Shown here: positions 1 through 9,060 of the stretch, piece after piece
Layout: each line of letters starts with the position of its first letter
Position numbering within the stretch: position 1 is the stretch's first letter
Source of the DNA: Dokdonella immobilis
Lineage (GTDB): Bacteria > Pseudomonadota > Gammaproteobacteria > Xanthomonadales > Rhodanobacteraceae
NCBI RefSeq assembly: GCF_900115085.1
Contig: NZ_FOVF01000003.1
Location: 1 to 64,000, forward strand
Length of the DNA stretch: 64,000 nt
Reading direction: 5' to 3'
Notes under the pieces: model-generated
Seen by the model: only the letters and a program-made list of their open reading frames with translations
The model's database searches: none
What the model was told of the DNA's origin: nothing
Translations under genes and position numbers: made by a program

Positions 1-649
1 CCGTTGATGATCGCATTGGCGCTGTTGAGCTTGAGTGACTTTCCGGCCGGGCATAGGCAGGTGCCGTTCTCTGGATCGAAGGTGAAATCCCGTGGCAGGA
101 AGGTCTTGGCCGTGCTCGGGCGCTTGTGCACGCTCGGCCCGGCGTAGCGCGGGTCGCGCTGGCGCATCTGGCCATCGGCGATATAGCCGTCAATCCCGTC
201 CTCGGCCAGCGCCTTCAGGCCGCGTTCGCTGTGGTAGCCGGCGTCGGCCAGGTAGGCCGCGCCATCGGCGCTGCCCGCTTCACCGATGGCGGCCAAGTGT
301 CCGCGCAGGCCATCGATCACCGGCTTGAGCAGGTCGTGGTCCTGTGGGCTGCCATGAGCCTGCGCCTCCACAATCACCTGATGGGCGCCATCGACGGCGG
401 CGACACCGATATAGCCTTGCACGACACCGTGGCCGCTCTTGAGGGTGGCGCTGTCGGCATCAGGGCCGGATCGTAGGGCGGCGCACCGGTCTCGTCGTTC
501 TTGAAGCGTGCAGCAAAGCGCCCGAGATCGATCTCGTTGTCGATCAGGTAGCTCAGCGCATGCTCGAAGATCCCGGGCAGCAATTGTCGGCCGTAGAACA
601 CCGCGATCATCCTGGTCTGCTCAGGGTCGCAGTGCCCGTATTGCACCAT
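1..649 (-). pseudogene. IS1182-family transposase remnant with internal deletion, cut by window edge
   Basis: Reading leftwards from 649, the first 63 codons match the N-terminus of IS1182-type transposases (motif MVQYGHCDPEQTRMIAVFYG, then NDETGAPPYDPAL). At about 461 the frame changes. A second frame then encodes the central catalytic part (DADSATLKSGHGVVQGYIG, later YLADAGYHSERG, which holds one acidic DDE residue) and stays open to base 1. In intact family members well over 100 residues normally separate these blocks, so a deletion has fused them out of frame. The element cannot be active from this copy. Its other end lies outside the window. Confidence 0.85.
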
Positions 650-747
650 GGCTGCTTCGCCCCATTTTTCGCTTTGTTGCGGACAGGACGAATGATAGGC
701 TGTGGGGATTTTCTTCTACAGCTACGTTAGCCCGCGCAGGAGCTAGT

Positions 748-1158
748 ATGGGCAGTCGCAAGTCGCCTTTGGCAGATTCCGTCGCCGACTACATTTCCGG
801 CCTTGAACCGCCGCTGCGGGAGGATGTCGAGGCATTGCGCCGCGCAATCCTTGCGTCAGCCCGCGGGATCGGGGAAGAGATCAAGTGGAACGCTCCTAGC
901 TTTTTTACCGGCGAGCACTTCGCCACCATGCGGCTGAACGGCAAGGTTCCGCTTCAGCTCATCCTGCACCTCGGCGTTAAGAAGAGTTCCATCGCCCGCG
1001 ATTCGATTGAGGATCCGGACGGTCTGCTGCAATGGTTGGGGCCGGATCGCGCTTGCATCAGCTTTCCAGCCTCCGGCACCGTTGCAACGCGGATTGCTTC
1101 GGTGCAACACATCGTCCGCCAGTGGGTGCAACATGTACCGGCTCGGGTCGCGGGCTAA
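748..1158 (+). CDS. DUF1801 family protein (136 aa)
   Basis: This small soluble protein has the features of the DUF1801/YdhG-like fold: an N-terminal helix (SVADYISGLEPPLREDVEAL), a central EEIKWNAPSFF block and a C-terminal segment with a conserved phenylalanine. The biochemical role of the family is unknown. The frame stays open far upstream, but the ATG at 748 has an AGGAG ribosome-binding site 6 bases ahead, so I use it. It lies just outside the right end of the transposase remnant and is followed by a gap before a cytochrome gene on the same strand. Confidence 0.75.
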   Translation: MGSRKSPLADSVADYISGLEPPLREDVEALRRAILASARGIGEEIKWNAPSFFTGEHFATMRLNGKVPLQLILHLGVKKSSIARDSIEDPDGLLQWLGPDRACISFPASGTVATRIASVQHIVRQWVQHVPARVAG

Positions 1159-1269
1159 GCCTTGCAGCACTGAAGCCCGGTAGCCATACGGGAAAGGGCC
1201 CCGTTGGCAAATCGCGATTGCCAGGCTCTAGACTGCGCCACCGGGTGTTGGGTCCATAGGGGGAGCGAC

Positions 1270-2166
1270 ATGCGCAGGCTGGTGAAGTGGCTGGTCCGTA
1301 TTGTGGTGGTCGTCGTCGTGGTGGTCGGGGTATTGCTCGCTGCGGTCTACGTGCTGAGCGAGCAGCGGATGGCGAAGGTCTATGCGATCGAGCCTGCGGT
1401 TCCCCCCGTTTCGAGCGATCCGGGCGCGGTCGAACGTGGTGCGCATGTCGCGGCGATCCGCGGTTGCCGGGATTGCCATGGCAGCGATATGGGCGGCGCG
1501 ACTTTCATCGATGATCCGCTGTTTGCGCGACTTTCCGGACCGAATCTGACGCCGGCGGGGCCTGGCGGAAAATTCAGCGACATGGACCTGGTTCGTGCCA
1601 TCCGTCATGGCGTCGGCAAGGAAGGGCGCCCGCTACTGTTCATGCCCTCGCAGGAATTCAGCCACCTGAGCGATCAGGACATGGGCGACCTGCTGGCCTA
1701 CCTGCACAGCGTGCCGGCAGTCGACAAGACGCCACCTGCGAACCGGGTGGGCCCCATTGGTCGCGCGTTGTTCGTGGCCGGGAAGGTGCCCCTGCTGCCA
1801 GCGGAAATCGTCGATCACGAAGCCAGGCCCGATCAACCCGTGGCCGGACCGACAGCAGCCTATGGCGCCTACCTTTCGTCGGCCTGCGTCGGTTGCCACG
1901 GCAAGGGACTTTCCGGCGGCCATATTCCGGGAACGCCGCCGTCCTGGCCGGATGCGGCAAACCTTACCCCGCACTCGAGCGGCCTGGCGGACTGGAGCGA
2001 AGCCGACTTCCGCACTGCGCTGCGCGAAGGTATAGCCCGCGGCGGACGCAAACTGCAGACGCAGTTCATGCCCGTCTCGGCGACCAAACACATGTCCGAT
2101 GAGGAGATCAGCGCGCTCTATGCGTTTCTGCACAGCCTGCCGTCCAAGCCGCACGGCCAGCACTGA
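1270..2166 (+). CDS. Membrane-anchored dihaem c-type cytochrome (298 aa)
   Basis: A hydrophobic valine-rich segment near residues 8-30 looks like an uncleaved signal anchor. The exported part carries two class I cytochrome c domains, each with one CXXCH haem site (CRDCH in the first half, CVGCH in the second) and later methionines as likely axial ligands. Such dihaem cytochromes pass electrons in the periplasm, often from alcohol or aldehyde dehydrogenases or to terminal oxidases. No dehydrogenase partner is adjacent, so the donor is unknown. The ATG at 1270 follows a GGGAG sequence. Confidence 0.85.
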   Translation: MRRLVKWLVRIVVVVVVVVGVLLAAVYVLSEQRMAKVYAIEPAVPPVSSDPGAVERGAHVAAIRGCRDCHGSDMGGATFIDDPLFARLSGPNLTPAGPGGKFSDMDLVRAIRHGVGKEGRPLLFMPSQEFSHLSDQDMGDLLAYLHSVPAVDKTPPANRVGPIGRALFVAGKVPLLPAEIVDHEARPDQPVAGPTAAYGAYLSSACVGCHGKGLSGGHIPGTPPSWPDAANLTPHSSGLADWSEADFRTALREGIARGGRKLQTQFMPVSATKHMSDEEISALYAFLHSLPSKPHGQH

Positions 2167-2292
2167 TTGCGGGTGCACCACGACCGGAGCACCATTGGCA
2201 GACCGTGCCGTGCCGCAGTAGCGGTCGGTCCATTGCCCGACGGCCCGGACCACGCATAGTCGCTACATTTCGAAATGAGAAGGAGCTTGCGC

Positions 2293-2769
2293 ATGAAATC
2301 CGCGATTCGTTCGTTCCTGTTCGTATTTGTTGCTTTACTTGCCGCGCACGCTGTGGCCGCGAAGCCGGTGGACGGTACCTATCGTGCCAATGGCCAGGAC
2401 GGCAAACTGGCCTTCGCGCTGGCCCTGGCCGGTGAACCATTCTCGGGCAACCCGACTACCAAGCTGGTCTTTACCGAGAAGGATGCCAGCGCTGACAAAC
2501 AGCCGGACTTCCACGCGGCTTTCGGCGATTTCGGCAATGCCCTGGTCATCACCCTGATGAAGGACAGCGATGGCTACAGCGTGATCGGCGCCGAGTTCGG
2601 GCACACCGCGCTCAAACACATGGGCGCCAGCGCGACCGGCATTCTCGAGGTGAAGAACGTCAAGATCGCCAATGGCCGGATCAGCGGCAAACTGGTTTCA
2701 GGGGCCGACGCCGACATCTTCGACGAGCCGATCAAGGTCGACCTCGCTTTCGATGTGAAACTGCCGTAA
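2293..2769 (+). CDS. Secreted hypothetical protein (158 aa)
   Basis: I do not recognise a named family. The N-terminus is a clear Sec signal peptide (a lysine/arginine start, a FLFVFVALLAA core and an AVAA cleavage region). The mature part has beta-rich, repeated short-strand character with no cysteines, and is probably a small periplasmic beta-sandwich or barrel. Two in-frame ATGs exist at 2275 and 2293. The AAGGAG at 2279-2284 sits correctly for the second, so I use 2293. Neighbours are a cytochrome upstream and a convergent acetyltransferase; neither suggests a function. Confidence 0.6.
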   Translation: MKSAIRSFLFVFVALLAAHAVAAKPVDGTYRANGQDGKLAFALALAGEPFSGNPTTKLVFTEKDASADKQPDFHAAFGDFGNALVITLMKDSDGYSVIGAEFGHTALKHMGASATGILEVKNVKIANGRISGKLVSGADADIFDEPIKVDLAFDVKLP

Positions 2770-2825
2770 GACCCGAAAGACAATCGACATGAGCGACCGG
2801 CCCGGATGCGGTGCCGCCCAGGCTC

Positions 2826-3578
2826 CTAGGCGTCGGCTGACTTTCGTCGCAGCGACCAGAAGTCGATGTTGCGGCGATGCGTGTAGCCGATGCGTTCGTA
2901 CAGCGAGATCGCGTGCGTGTTCTGGCGGCTGACATGCAGGAAGGGCGTGCGTCCGCGCCGCAGGTTGTCGTTGGTGAGCATGCCGAGCAGGCGTTGCGCC
3001 AGGCCCTGGCAGGTGAAGTCCGGATGCGTGCAGACCGCGCTGATTTCCTGGAACTCGTCGGTACCGAGTCGCTCGCCGATCATGGCTGCGAGGCGACCGT
3101 CCCGATAGATGCCGAAGTAGCGGCCCAGTTCCATGGTCCTGGAACGAAAAAAGTGCGGATAGACGAGGGCGGTCAAGGCCATGGCATCCTCGCGATGCGC
3201 GAGGCCGAGTTCGATGATGTCGGTTCCCTCGTCTAAATCGATCGGCGAGGTACGGATCATCTGGGTCAGGGGCTGGTCGATCTCGAGCTGCCATGCATCG
3301 GAGAGCGAAGCTGCCACGCCGAGCAGGTAGACGGTTTCGCCGCTGCCGACCAGCGCCTGGAGGTCGGCCTCGGCAACGCCCGCCGTGTCCGCGACGCCGA
3401 GAAAGGGTGCGTAGTCAGGCGGATAGCGTGCAGCCTTGCCGCTGCGAATCGAGATGTCGCGATGGCGGGACGCAAGCGAGGACCAGAATGGATTATCAAG
3501 TGCGTGTGTCAGCGTCGATTTCCTCTCGTGGTTGGCCGATTGAAATCCATCTGCGTGCTCGTTGCAAGCGATGGCCAA
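2826..3578 (-). CDS. GNAT family N-acetyltransferase (FR47-like)
   Basis: The C-terminal half has the GNAT core: a strand of the EISAVCTHPDF type followed by the acetyl-CoA loop QGLAQRLLG, then LHVSRQNTHAISLYERIGY, the usual C-terminal alpha/beta unit. The N-terminal half resembles the FR47-like GNAT subgroup, whose substrates are mostly unknown. The frame opens at a TTG at 3578 with no good ribosome-binding site. A GAGAGGAAA sequence lies just before an in-frame CTG near 3512, so translation may start there and the protein would be about 22 residues shorter. Confidence 0.75.
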   Translation of the reverse strand: MAIACNEHADGFQSANHERKSTLTHALDNPFWSSLASRHRDISIRSGKAARYPPDYAPFLGVADTAGVAEADLQALVGSGETVYLLGVAASLSDAWQLEIDQPLTQMIRTSPIDLDEGTDIIELGLAHREDAMALTALVYPHFFRSRTMELGRYFGIYRDGRLAAMIGERLGTDEFQEISAVCTHPDFTCQGLAQRLLGMLTNDNLRRGRTPFLHVSRQNTHAISLYERIGYTHRRNIDFWSLRRKSADA

Positions 3579-3716
3579 AGCATGGCATTTGCCGTCGCCA
3601 CGGCCGCTGCCATGCCTAACGATGCGTGCGAGCCGGGCCGGTCGGGGGCCGCATCCATCGGTCCGGTTCGGAGCCGTGCCCGGCGATTCCCCGAGGCATG
3701 CGCAGGGCAGGTTCGC

Positions 3717-4181
3717 TCAGGCCGGCCACTTGAGCACCATCATCGCCACGGCGAGCGACAAGGGCAGCAGGGCCAGCCAGCCCAGCACGTGCCATCGGCG
3801 CAACATCGCTTGCGTCGCCTGAAAGTCGGCGTTCGCGTCGGTGGCAGCAACGATTTGCCGTTGCAGCGGCGACAGGGCCATGCCGAACAAGAGCCCGGAC
3901 AGGCCGAACATCAAGATCGCGCCGAGGATCCAGCCGACTGACAGCATCTTGAGGCCGCCGCTGACCGCCGCAGCCACGCCACCGCCGACGATCAGCACGA
4001 TGCCGGGCATCGTGAACCATCGATCGGCGCGGATGATGCCGCGCATGGCATGGCCGATCATTCGCGCGTCGCCGGTGCTTTCCGCGTGCGCCACCCAGAA
4101 CAGGCCGAGCGAGGCATTGCCGAGGAACACGACCACGGCCACGACCTGGAGGAGCTTGAACAGCGCATAAATCGCAATCAT
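3717..4181 (-). CDS. DUF2269-like integral membrane protein (154 aa)
   Basis: Four hydrophobic segments (about residues 5-27, 55-75, 83-105 and 130-150) make this a small inner-membrane protein. The pattern of an N-terminal helix with FLGN, an HAMRGIIRADRWFTMPG loop and a GWILGAILMFGLSG helix fits the DUF2269 family, whose role is unknown. A GGGGAA ribosome-binding site lies about 7 bases before the ATG at 4181. It sits alone between the GNAT gene and the IS630 remnant. Confidence 0.7.
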   Translation of the reverse strand: MIAIYALFKLLQVVAVVVFLGNASLGLFWVAHAESTGDARMIGHAMRGIIRADRWFTMPGIVLIVGGGVAAAVSGGLKMLSVGWILGAILMFGLSGLLFGMALSPLQRQIVAATDANADFQATQAMLRRWHVLGWLALLPLSLAVAMMVLKWPA

Positions 4182-4361
4182 CGAAATTCCCCGGGTTGGC
4201 AGGATTTCACTCTAGTCCGCCGGGTTGCGCGGCAAGAAGATGCCGGTCGTCACCCATTTCGGCGAATCGACGGTCGCGTGCCAGCTGTTGGTCTACCGAT
4301 CTGCCCGACCCTCAGCGAGGACGATCGCTGGCAAGGCTATTGCGGTGTCTCAAGAGTAAGG

Positions 4362-4745
4362 CTAACGAATCTTGGCCGCTGCCCGCGCCACGGAAGCCGG
4401 GATGGCGTCTGCACTCTTGGGCCAAATGAAAGACTTGGGTTCGGCGTTGTTTTCGATGTAGAACTAGTGGACTGCTCCAGCCCTGATACGCTGATGTGCG
4501 TGCCGCGCTTGATCCACTTCTCGCTGATTTCTCCGAAGAACCGCTCGACCAGATTGAGCCATGAAGCCGAGGTCGGCGTGAAGTGCACGTGGTAGCGCGG
4601 TCGTGCGGCGAACCAGGCGCGCATTTTGTCGGTTTCATGTGTTCCGTAGTTGTCCATGATCAGGTGGATATCCTGTTCTGCCGGGACTTGCGCATCGATG
4701 GTCTTGAGGAACTGCAGGAACTCCGCCCTCCGATGCCGTCGCTTG
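4362..4745 (-). pseudogene. IS630-family transposase remnant, 5'-truncated and frameshifted
   Basis: The segment encodes the C-terminal catalytic part of an IS630/Tc1-type transposase: [12 protein letters not shown], then [12 protein letters not shown] (second Asp of the DDE triad), then [19 protein letters not shown] (final Glu). Near 4460 the frame breaks after SVSGLEQ. The normal tail continues in another frame ([20 protein letters not shown]) to a stop at 4362-4364. The N-terminal DNA-binding half and first catalytic Asp are missing upstream of about 4745. The 240 bases beyond, up to 4984, hold no gene I recognise. Confidence 0.8.
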
Positions 4746-4983
4746 AGCAGCCCGAGGAACGGTACGCGCAATGCGTTTGCTGTTCCGCAGCAGTTCAAGC
4801 CACATTTTGCCGCGTTTGTCGACACGTCCAAACCGGAGTTGCCAGGAAACCGACGCTGCACATTCGCAATGAATGCCGAGGGTCAGAAAAACCGTGGCTT
4901 TCGCGCCGCGCCAGTGGCAGCGGACGCGATACCGGTCTGGACGATGCACCTGCAGCAAGGAGCCCGGGTCGGTTGGTCTGTCA

Positions 4984-6273
4984 TCAGCGTTCGGCGATCA
5001 TCTCCGCGGCGTCCAGTCCCCAGGCGGGGATCTTGCCGTCGTTGGCGAAGAACAGGTCGCGGTAGCGCATCTTCAGGAAATACGGCACGCGGCCGAGCTT
5101 GAGCTTCTGGATGTCGCCGCCGAACCAGCTGTTGGAGTGGATCCAGAATGCCTTGCCATCGCCCATGTCGCCGATGCACAGCACCTCGGGCTTCAGCGGC
5201 TGGTCCGCTTTTTCCGGGTCGACCTTGCCGAAGGCCTTGCCCAGCTGCAGTCCGACGATGTCCGATTGCTGGTGTCCGATCGCGCCGAGCTTGGGCACCG
5301 TGACCGCCGCGCAGTCGCCGCAGGCGAAGACTTCCGGGTAGTCGGGATTCTGCATGCACAGGTTGGTGCGGATGAAGCCTTCGGAATCGCTGACCGGCAG
5401 GCCCTTGAGGAAATCGTGGGCGCGCCAGTCGGGGAAGATGATCTTCAGTTCGGCCTGCAGGAAACGGCCATCGGCGAACTCGATGCCTTCGGCGGTGAGC
5501 CGCGTGATGTCCTGCGTGTCGTGCCAGTAGTTCAAGCCCATCCTGGTGGCCAGATCGAGCAGTTGCTTGACCACTTCCTCGCCGGCGTCCTCGGCGATCA
5601 TCTTTCCCGGCGTGAACACGGTGATCTTGTTCGGCTCGCCCTTGTCATTGTCCTTGAGCCAGGTCGCCATCGACATCATCACTTCCACCGGCGGCCCCTC
5701 GCAGGCAGCCAGCGCACGCGGGATCGAGCCGCCCGGATAAGGGACCAGGCCGTCGGCGCCGTCGCCTTGGTGGAAGCGCGCCGAGCCGATCGCGATCGGC
5801 CCGCCGCGGTATTCGCGCTTCAGGTACTGGCGCAGCTTTTCGCCGTGGTAGATGTCGGTGACGGTATGCCCGAAATCGACGAATCCTTCGATCCTGTCGA
5901 AGGCGAGCCGGTTGCCCAGCGCGAAGACCACGTAGTCGTAGGCTTCGACATGCGCCTCCGCGCCGCCACGCTCGGCCGGAACGAAGGTCACGGTCCGCTT
6001 GTCGACATCGACGCCAGTGACCTCGCCATGGATGAAGTCGATGTCCTCCCTGGCCAGGACGGGGACGATATCCAGGCGCTGGTGGAGTGCCGGGTTCCGA
6101 TCCTCGAACACGTCGGAGGAAATGTTGGGGATGTAGAGCAGGTAGCTCTTCTTGTCGATCACCGTGATGCGCGCGGCGTCACCGAGGTAATGGCGGATCT
6201 TCTGCGCGCAAGCGAGGCCCGCGAAATTCCCGCCAAGGACGAGGACGTGTGGTTTTTTGTCGAACATGGGCAT
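4984..6273 (-). CDS. FAD-dependent pyridine nucleotide-disulphide oxidoreductase, sulfide:quinone reductase-like
   Basis: This 429-residue flavoprotein has an N-terminal dinucleotide-binding turn (VLVLGGNFAGLACAQ), the mid-domain YDYVVFALGN strand and the C-terminal FAD motif FACGDCAAV. Together these place it in the NDH-2/sulfide:quinone oxidoreductase superfamily. Such enzymes are peripheral membrane proteins that reduce quinone. Its place at the end of a persulfide-detoxification cluster favours sulfide as substrate. The classical SQR active-site cysteine pattern is not obvious, though, so an NADH dehydrogenase-like role remains possible. A GGAG site precedes the ATG at 6273, three bases after the end of the broken 5'-nucleotidase gene, which suggests coupling. 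Confidence 0.75.
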   Translation of the reverse strand: MPMFDKKPHVLVLGGNFAGLACAQKIRHYLGDAARITVIDKKSYLLYIPNISSDVFEDRNPALHQRLDIVPVLAREDIDFIHGEVTGVDVDKRTVTFVPAERGGAEAHVEAYDYVVFALGNRLAFDRIEGFVDFGHTVTDIYHGEKLRQYLKREYRGGPIAIGSARFHQGDGADGLVPYPGGSIPRALAACEGPPVEVMMSMATWLKDNDKGEPNKITVFTPGKMIAEDAGEEVVKQLLDLATRMGLNYWHDTQDITRLTAEGIEFADGRFLQAELKIIFPDWRAHDFLKGLPVSDSEGFIRTNLCMQNPDYPEVFACGDCAAVTVPKLGAIGHQQSDIVGLQLGKAFGKVDPEKADQPLKPEVLCIGDMGDGKAFWIHSNSWFGGDIQKLKLGRVPYFLKMRYRDLFFANDGKIPAWGLDAAEMIAER

Positions 6274-6276
6274 TGA

Positions 6277-7739
6277 TCATTCTCCGGTATTTGGGCTTTC
6301 CTGGATTTCCAGGACGGATTCGGCCGTGCGCGGCCCCCCGCCACGGACGCTCGAGAAGCGCACGCAGCGCGTCGATCGCATGCACGCCAAGTCGCTTGCG
6401 ATGTCGGCCAAGGCGCCCTCACGCCCTGTTCGGTGACAAAGGCGCAGCGGTAGACGCGCTCTTCCGCGACGGGCTCGCCTTAGACGAACAGGCGGTCGAT
6501 GCGATGATCCTGCGGATTCTCCGCCCCGAGATAGACCTGCACGCCCGCCATTCGTTCCACGTAGCCGCCCATCTGCTGGTAGGGGTCGGCGGCGAAGGTG
6601 CGCTCGAGGTTGGCCTCGATCATCTGGCGGATCTCCGCGCCGGTCAGCTCGGTGGTGGAGATCGGCGGATTCATCGGCACGATGTTCCAAAGGTCGCCGA
6701 GCATGATCGAGCCGACCGGGATCGGCGCACCGTAGCGCCAGTCGTTGGAGAACGCGACCTTGGTCACGGCGGCCTCGGCGATGGCCGCCACCAGCAGGTC
6801 ATCCATCGGCGCGTGCGACATGGCGTAGCGATGCAGCGGCACGTCGGTTCGACCGATCGCTTCCGCCATGGCGTTGCGTTCGGCGTCGAGTGTGGCATCG
6901 ACCAGTGCTGCGACATGGCGGTTGGGATCGATCGACTGGTCGATCGCCACCAGTGAGTGGTGATGGTTGACGATGCGTCCCGCCTCCACCTCGACGTCGA
7001 GGCGGCCAACGAACGCCCAATGGTGCCAGGACTGGAGAATGATCGCGCCGTTGACCACGATCGCCCTATCCATGCGGTTGTGGGTATGCCCGCTGACCAG
7101 GATGTCGATGCCGGCGACCTCGCCTGCAAGCTTCACGTCCTGCGGGAAACCGAGATGCGAAAGCACGATGACCAGTTCGGCGCCTTCCTCCTCGCGCACG
7201 TGGCGGATCCAGCGCGGCAGTTCGACGTTGCCGATGGTGAAATAAAGGCCCTCGCTGAACGACGGCGGCATGGACTTGTCGATGATCGGGCAGGCCAGCC
7301 CGATCATCGGGATGCGCAATCCGGCGCGGGTCACCATGCGCCAGGGCGGCAGGAAGAGCTGGTCGTCGTGCTTGCGGTGGCAGTTGACCGCCACCATCGG
7401 ATTGTCGAGATGCTCGGCGATCCGCTGCACGCCGTCCGGTTCATAGGCGAACTCCCAATGCACTGCCATCGCATCGAAGGCGAGTGCGTTCATTGTGGGC
7501 ACCAGCGCCAAGCCTTTGCTGGCCACCGCCACGTGGGTGCCATGGATGGTGTCGCCGTTGTCCAGGGTCACCACCGTGCCAGGCCGCTCCGCGCGGACGC
7601 GGTCGAACAGGCCAGCGATGCGCGCCCGGCCGCCCAGCGTCGCGAACCGTCATTCGCCGTTCTCGCCGCGCACCATTTCCGGATGCGGCTCGAGATACCT
7701 GTGGAGATCGTTGAGTTGAAGCACGGTCAGGCAGGGCAT
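6277..7739 (-). pseudogene. Bifunctional metallophosphatase/5'-nucleotidase gene broken by several frame changes
   Basis: The start (ATG at 7739, GGAG site 5 bases before) encodes MPCLTVLQLNDLHRYLEPHP, with the metal-binding ND-x-H motif of 5'-nucleotidases. That frame stops at about 7650. The next frame continues at once with RFATLGGRARIAGLFDRV and runs through NGDTIHG, SHLGFPQD and SGHTHNRMD, all metallophosphatase landmarks, into the 5_nucleotid_C domain. An in-frame TAA lies after DRLFV (about 6480). The sequence continues with GEPVAEERVYRCAFVTEQGV and then shifts again to LGVHAIDALRALLERPWRG. Either this is a decaying gene or the assembly carries several errors here. Confidence 0.8.
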
Positions 7740-7842
7740 GGCGTCTCCAGTCGGTTGTGCCGGCATCTGGCGACACGCCGTGCTGGTCCCTATTCGTGCA
7801 CTGCGCGGGAGGTCGCTGCCTGCGCAACCCATGCGCAAGCGC

Positions 7843-8055
7843 TCAGGTGCGTTCGCTCCGGGGGCACGAGGAGATCCCCAGTAGCGCATATGCCGGGCAC
7901 ATGCCGATCAGGCTGGTCAGCAGGAATGCGACGGCGACGATGCCCAGCACGATCGCCAGCGTGCCACTCATCAGACCCGTGAAATATGCGACGACGATCC
8001 CGATGGCAATGATGACGCGAATGGTCCTGTCGACCGTACCCATATTTTTTTTCAT
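7843..8055 (-). CDS. DUF2892 (YgaP-type) small membrane protein (70 aa)
   Basis: A short protein with a DRTIRVIIAIGIVVAYFTG helix and a second GIVAVAFLLTSLIGMCPAYALLG helix. This is the two-helix DUF2892 domain, also found as the membrane tail of the sulfurtransferase YgaP. It commonly accompanies rhodanese, persulfide-dioxygenase and peroxiredoxin genes in sulfur-stress operons, which fits its place here. Conserved cysteines follow the second helix (CPAYALLGISSC). The ATG at 8055 lies downstream of the peroxiredoxin gene on the same strand. Confidence 0.85.
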   Translation of the reverse strand: MKKNMGTVDRTIRVIIAIGIVVAYFTGLMSGTLAIVLGIVAVAFLLTSLIGMCPAYALLGISSCPRSERT

Positions 8056-8202
8056 GAAAGTTGCTCCGCTGAGGGTTGCTGGTCACTGGCTGCTTTCAGC
8101 AAATGAAACAGTGAGACATGCCGCGGCTGAATGCAGCGTGATATTCAACGGCGGGTCGGCGAAGGCCGAGGGTTGCCCTGACCTTCGCACAGCCCCCCGG
8201 GC

Positions 8203-8829
8203 TTATAGCGAAGTCATGCGCAGGTAGGAGCGGATCTCGTCCCACCCTTGCGGGAACAACGTCTTGGCCTCGTCATTGCTGATCGACGGCGGGATGATCA
8301 CCTTGTCGCCCGGGCGCCAGTCGGCCGGGGTGGCAACGCGGCTTTTGTCCGAGGTCTGCAGCGCATCGATCACGCGCAGGATCTCGTCGAAATTGCGCCC
8401 CACCGACATCGGATAGGTCATGGTTAGTCGGATCTTCTTCTGCGGATCGATGATGAACACCGAACGCACCGCGGCGGTGTCGCTCTGCCCCGGATGGATC
8501 ATGCCGTACAGCTCGGCGACCTTGCGGTCGGCATCGGCGACGATCGGGAACTCCAGCGTAGTGTTCTGGGTGGCGTCGACGTCCTTGATCCATTTCAGGT
8601 GCTCTTCGACCGAGTCGGTCGACAGGCCCAGCGGCTTGACATTGCGCCTGGCGAACTCCGGGGCCAGCTGCGCGGTGCGTCCCATCTCGGTGGTGCACAC
8701 CGGCGTGAAGTCCGCCGGATGACTGAAAAAGAATACCCAGGAATCGCCGGCCCACTGGTGGAAATCGATGTCGCCGGTGGTCGTCGCGATCTGGAAGTTC
8801 GGTGCGGTGTCGCTGAGTTTCAGGCTCAT
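8203..8829 (-). CDS. 1-Cys peroxiredoxin (Prx6/AhpC-TSA family)
   Basis: The 208-residue protein has the Prx6-type peroxidatic site (SHPADFTPVCTTEMG) and the catalytic arginine region DATQNTTLEFPIV. Its long C-terminal domain (ATPADWRPGDKVIIPP) is typical of the Prx6 branch, which keeps only one redox cysteine. It reduces hydroperoxides, or possibly polysulfides in this setting, in the cytoplasm. Two ATGs lie six bases apart. The AAAGGA sequence is correctly spaced only for the second, so I start at 8829. It belongs to the leftward BigR-controlled cluster. Confidence 0.9.
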   Translation of the reverse strand: MSLKLSDTAPNFQIATTTGDIDFHQWAGDSWVFFFSHPADFTPVCTTEMGRTAQLAPEFARRNVKPLGLSTDSVEEHLKWIKDVDATQNTTLEFPIVADADRKVAELYGMIHPGQSDTAAVRSVFIIDPQKKIRLTMTYPMSVGRNFDEILRVIDALQTSDKSRVATPADWRPGDKVIIPPSISNDEAKTLFPQGWDEIRSYLRMTSL

Positions 8830-8961
8830 TTGCATTTCCTTTGGTTGGTGGTGAAGGGAAAGTTGTGTTTCAAGGCAATCGCCGGCTCGATGGCGGGACA
8901 GAGAATCGAACCTTTCGATGGCTTCGATCGTGCTCTACATCGTAGGATCGCGACGAAAGCA

Positions 8962-9021
8962 TCAGGATGGCTGCCAGCATGGCCATGCCGCCGATCTTGA
9001 AGTGGGGAACGCGTGTGTCAT
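8962..9021 (-). other. Possible 19-codon ORF with a strong ribosome-binding site
   Basis: A near-perfect Shine-Dalgarno sequence (GAGGAGG, 9025-9031) stands just before an ATG at 9021 that opens a 19-codon frame. The peptide looks featureless. In another frame the same bases encode a hydrophobic stretch (KIGGMAMLAAILMLSS), so this may be the frameshifted remnant of a small membrane-protein gene between the persulfide dioxygenase and peroxiredoxin genes. A leader peptide is the other reading. Confidence 0.3.
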
Positions 9022-9060
9022 GGGACCTCCTCGTGCAATGGTCTGTTCCGGGTCATCCGT

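Noticed and set aside
698-726. GCTGT...ACAGC near the transposase remnant as a terminal inverted repeat
   Set aside because: Only five paired bases, and the other end of the element is outside the window, so it cannot be tested here.
4873-6276. A 467-codon rightward open frame across the SQR-like gene
   Set aside because: It is the antisense shadow of the flavoprotein gene. GC-rich codon use opens long frames on the opposite strand, and it has no family motif.
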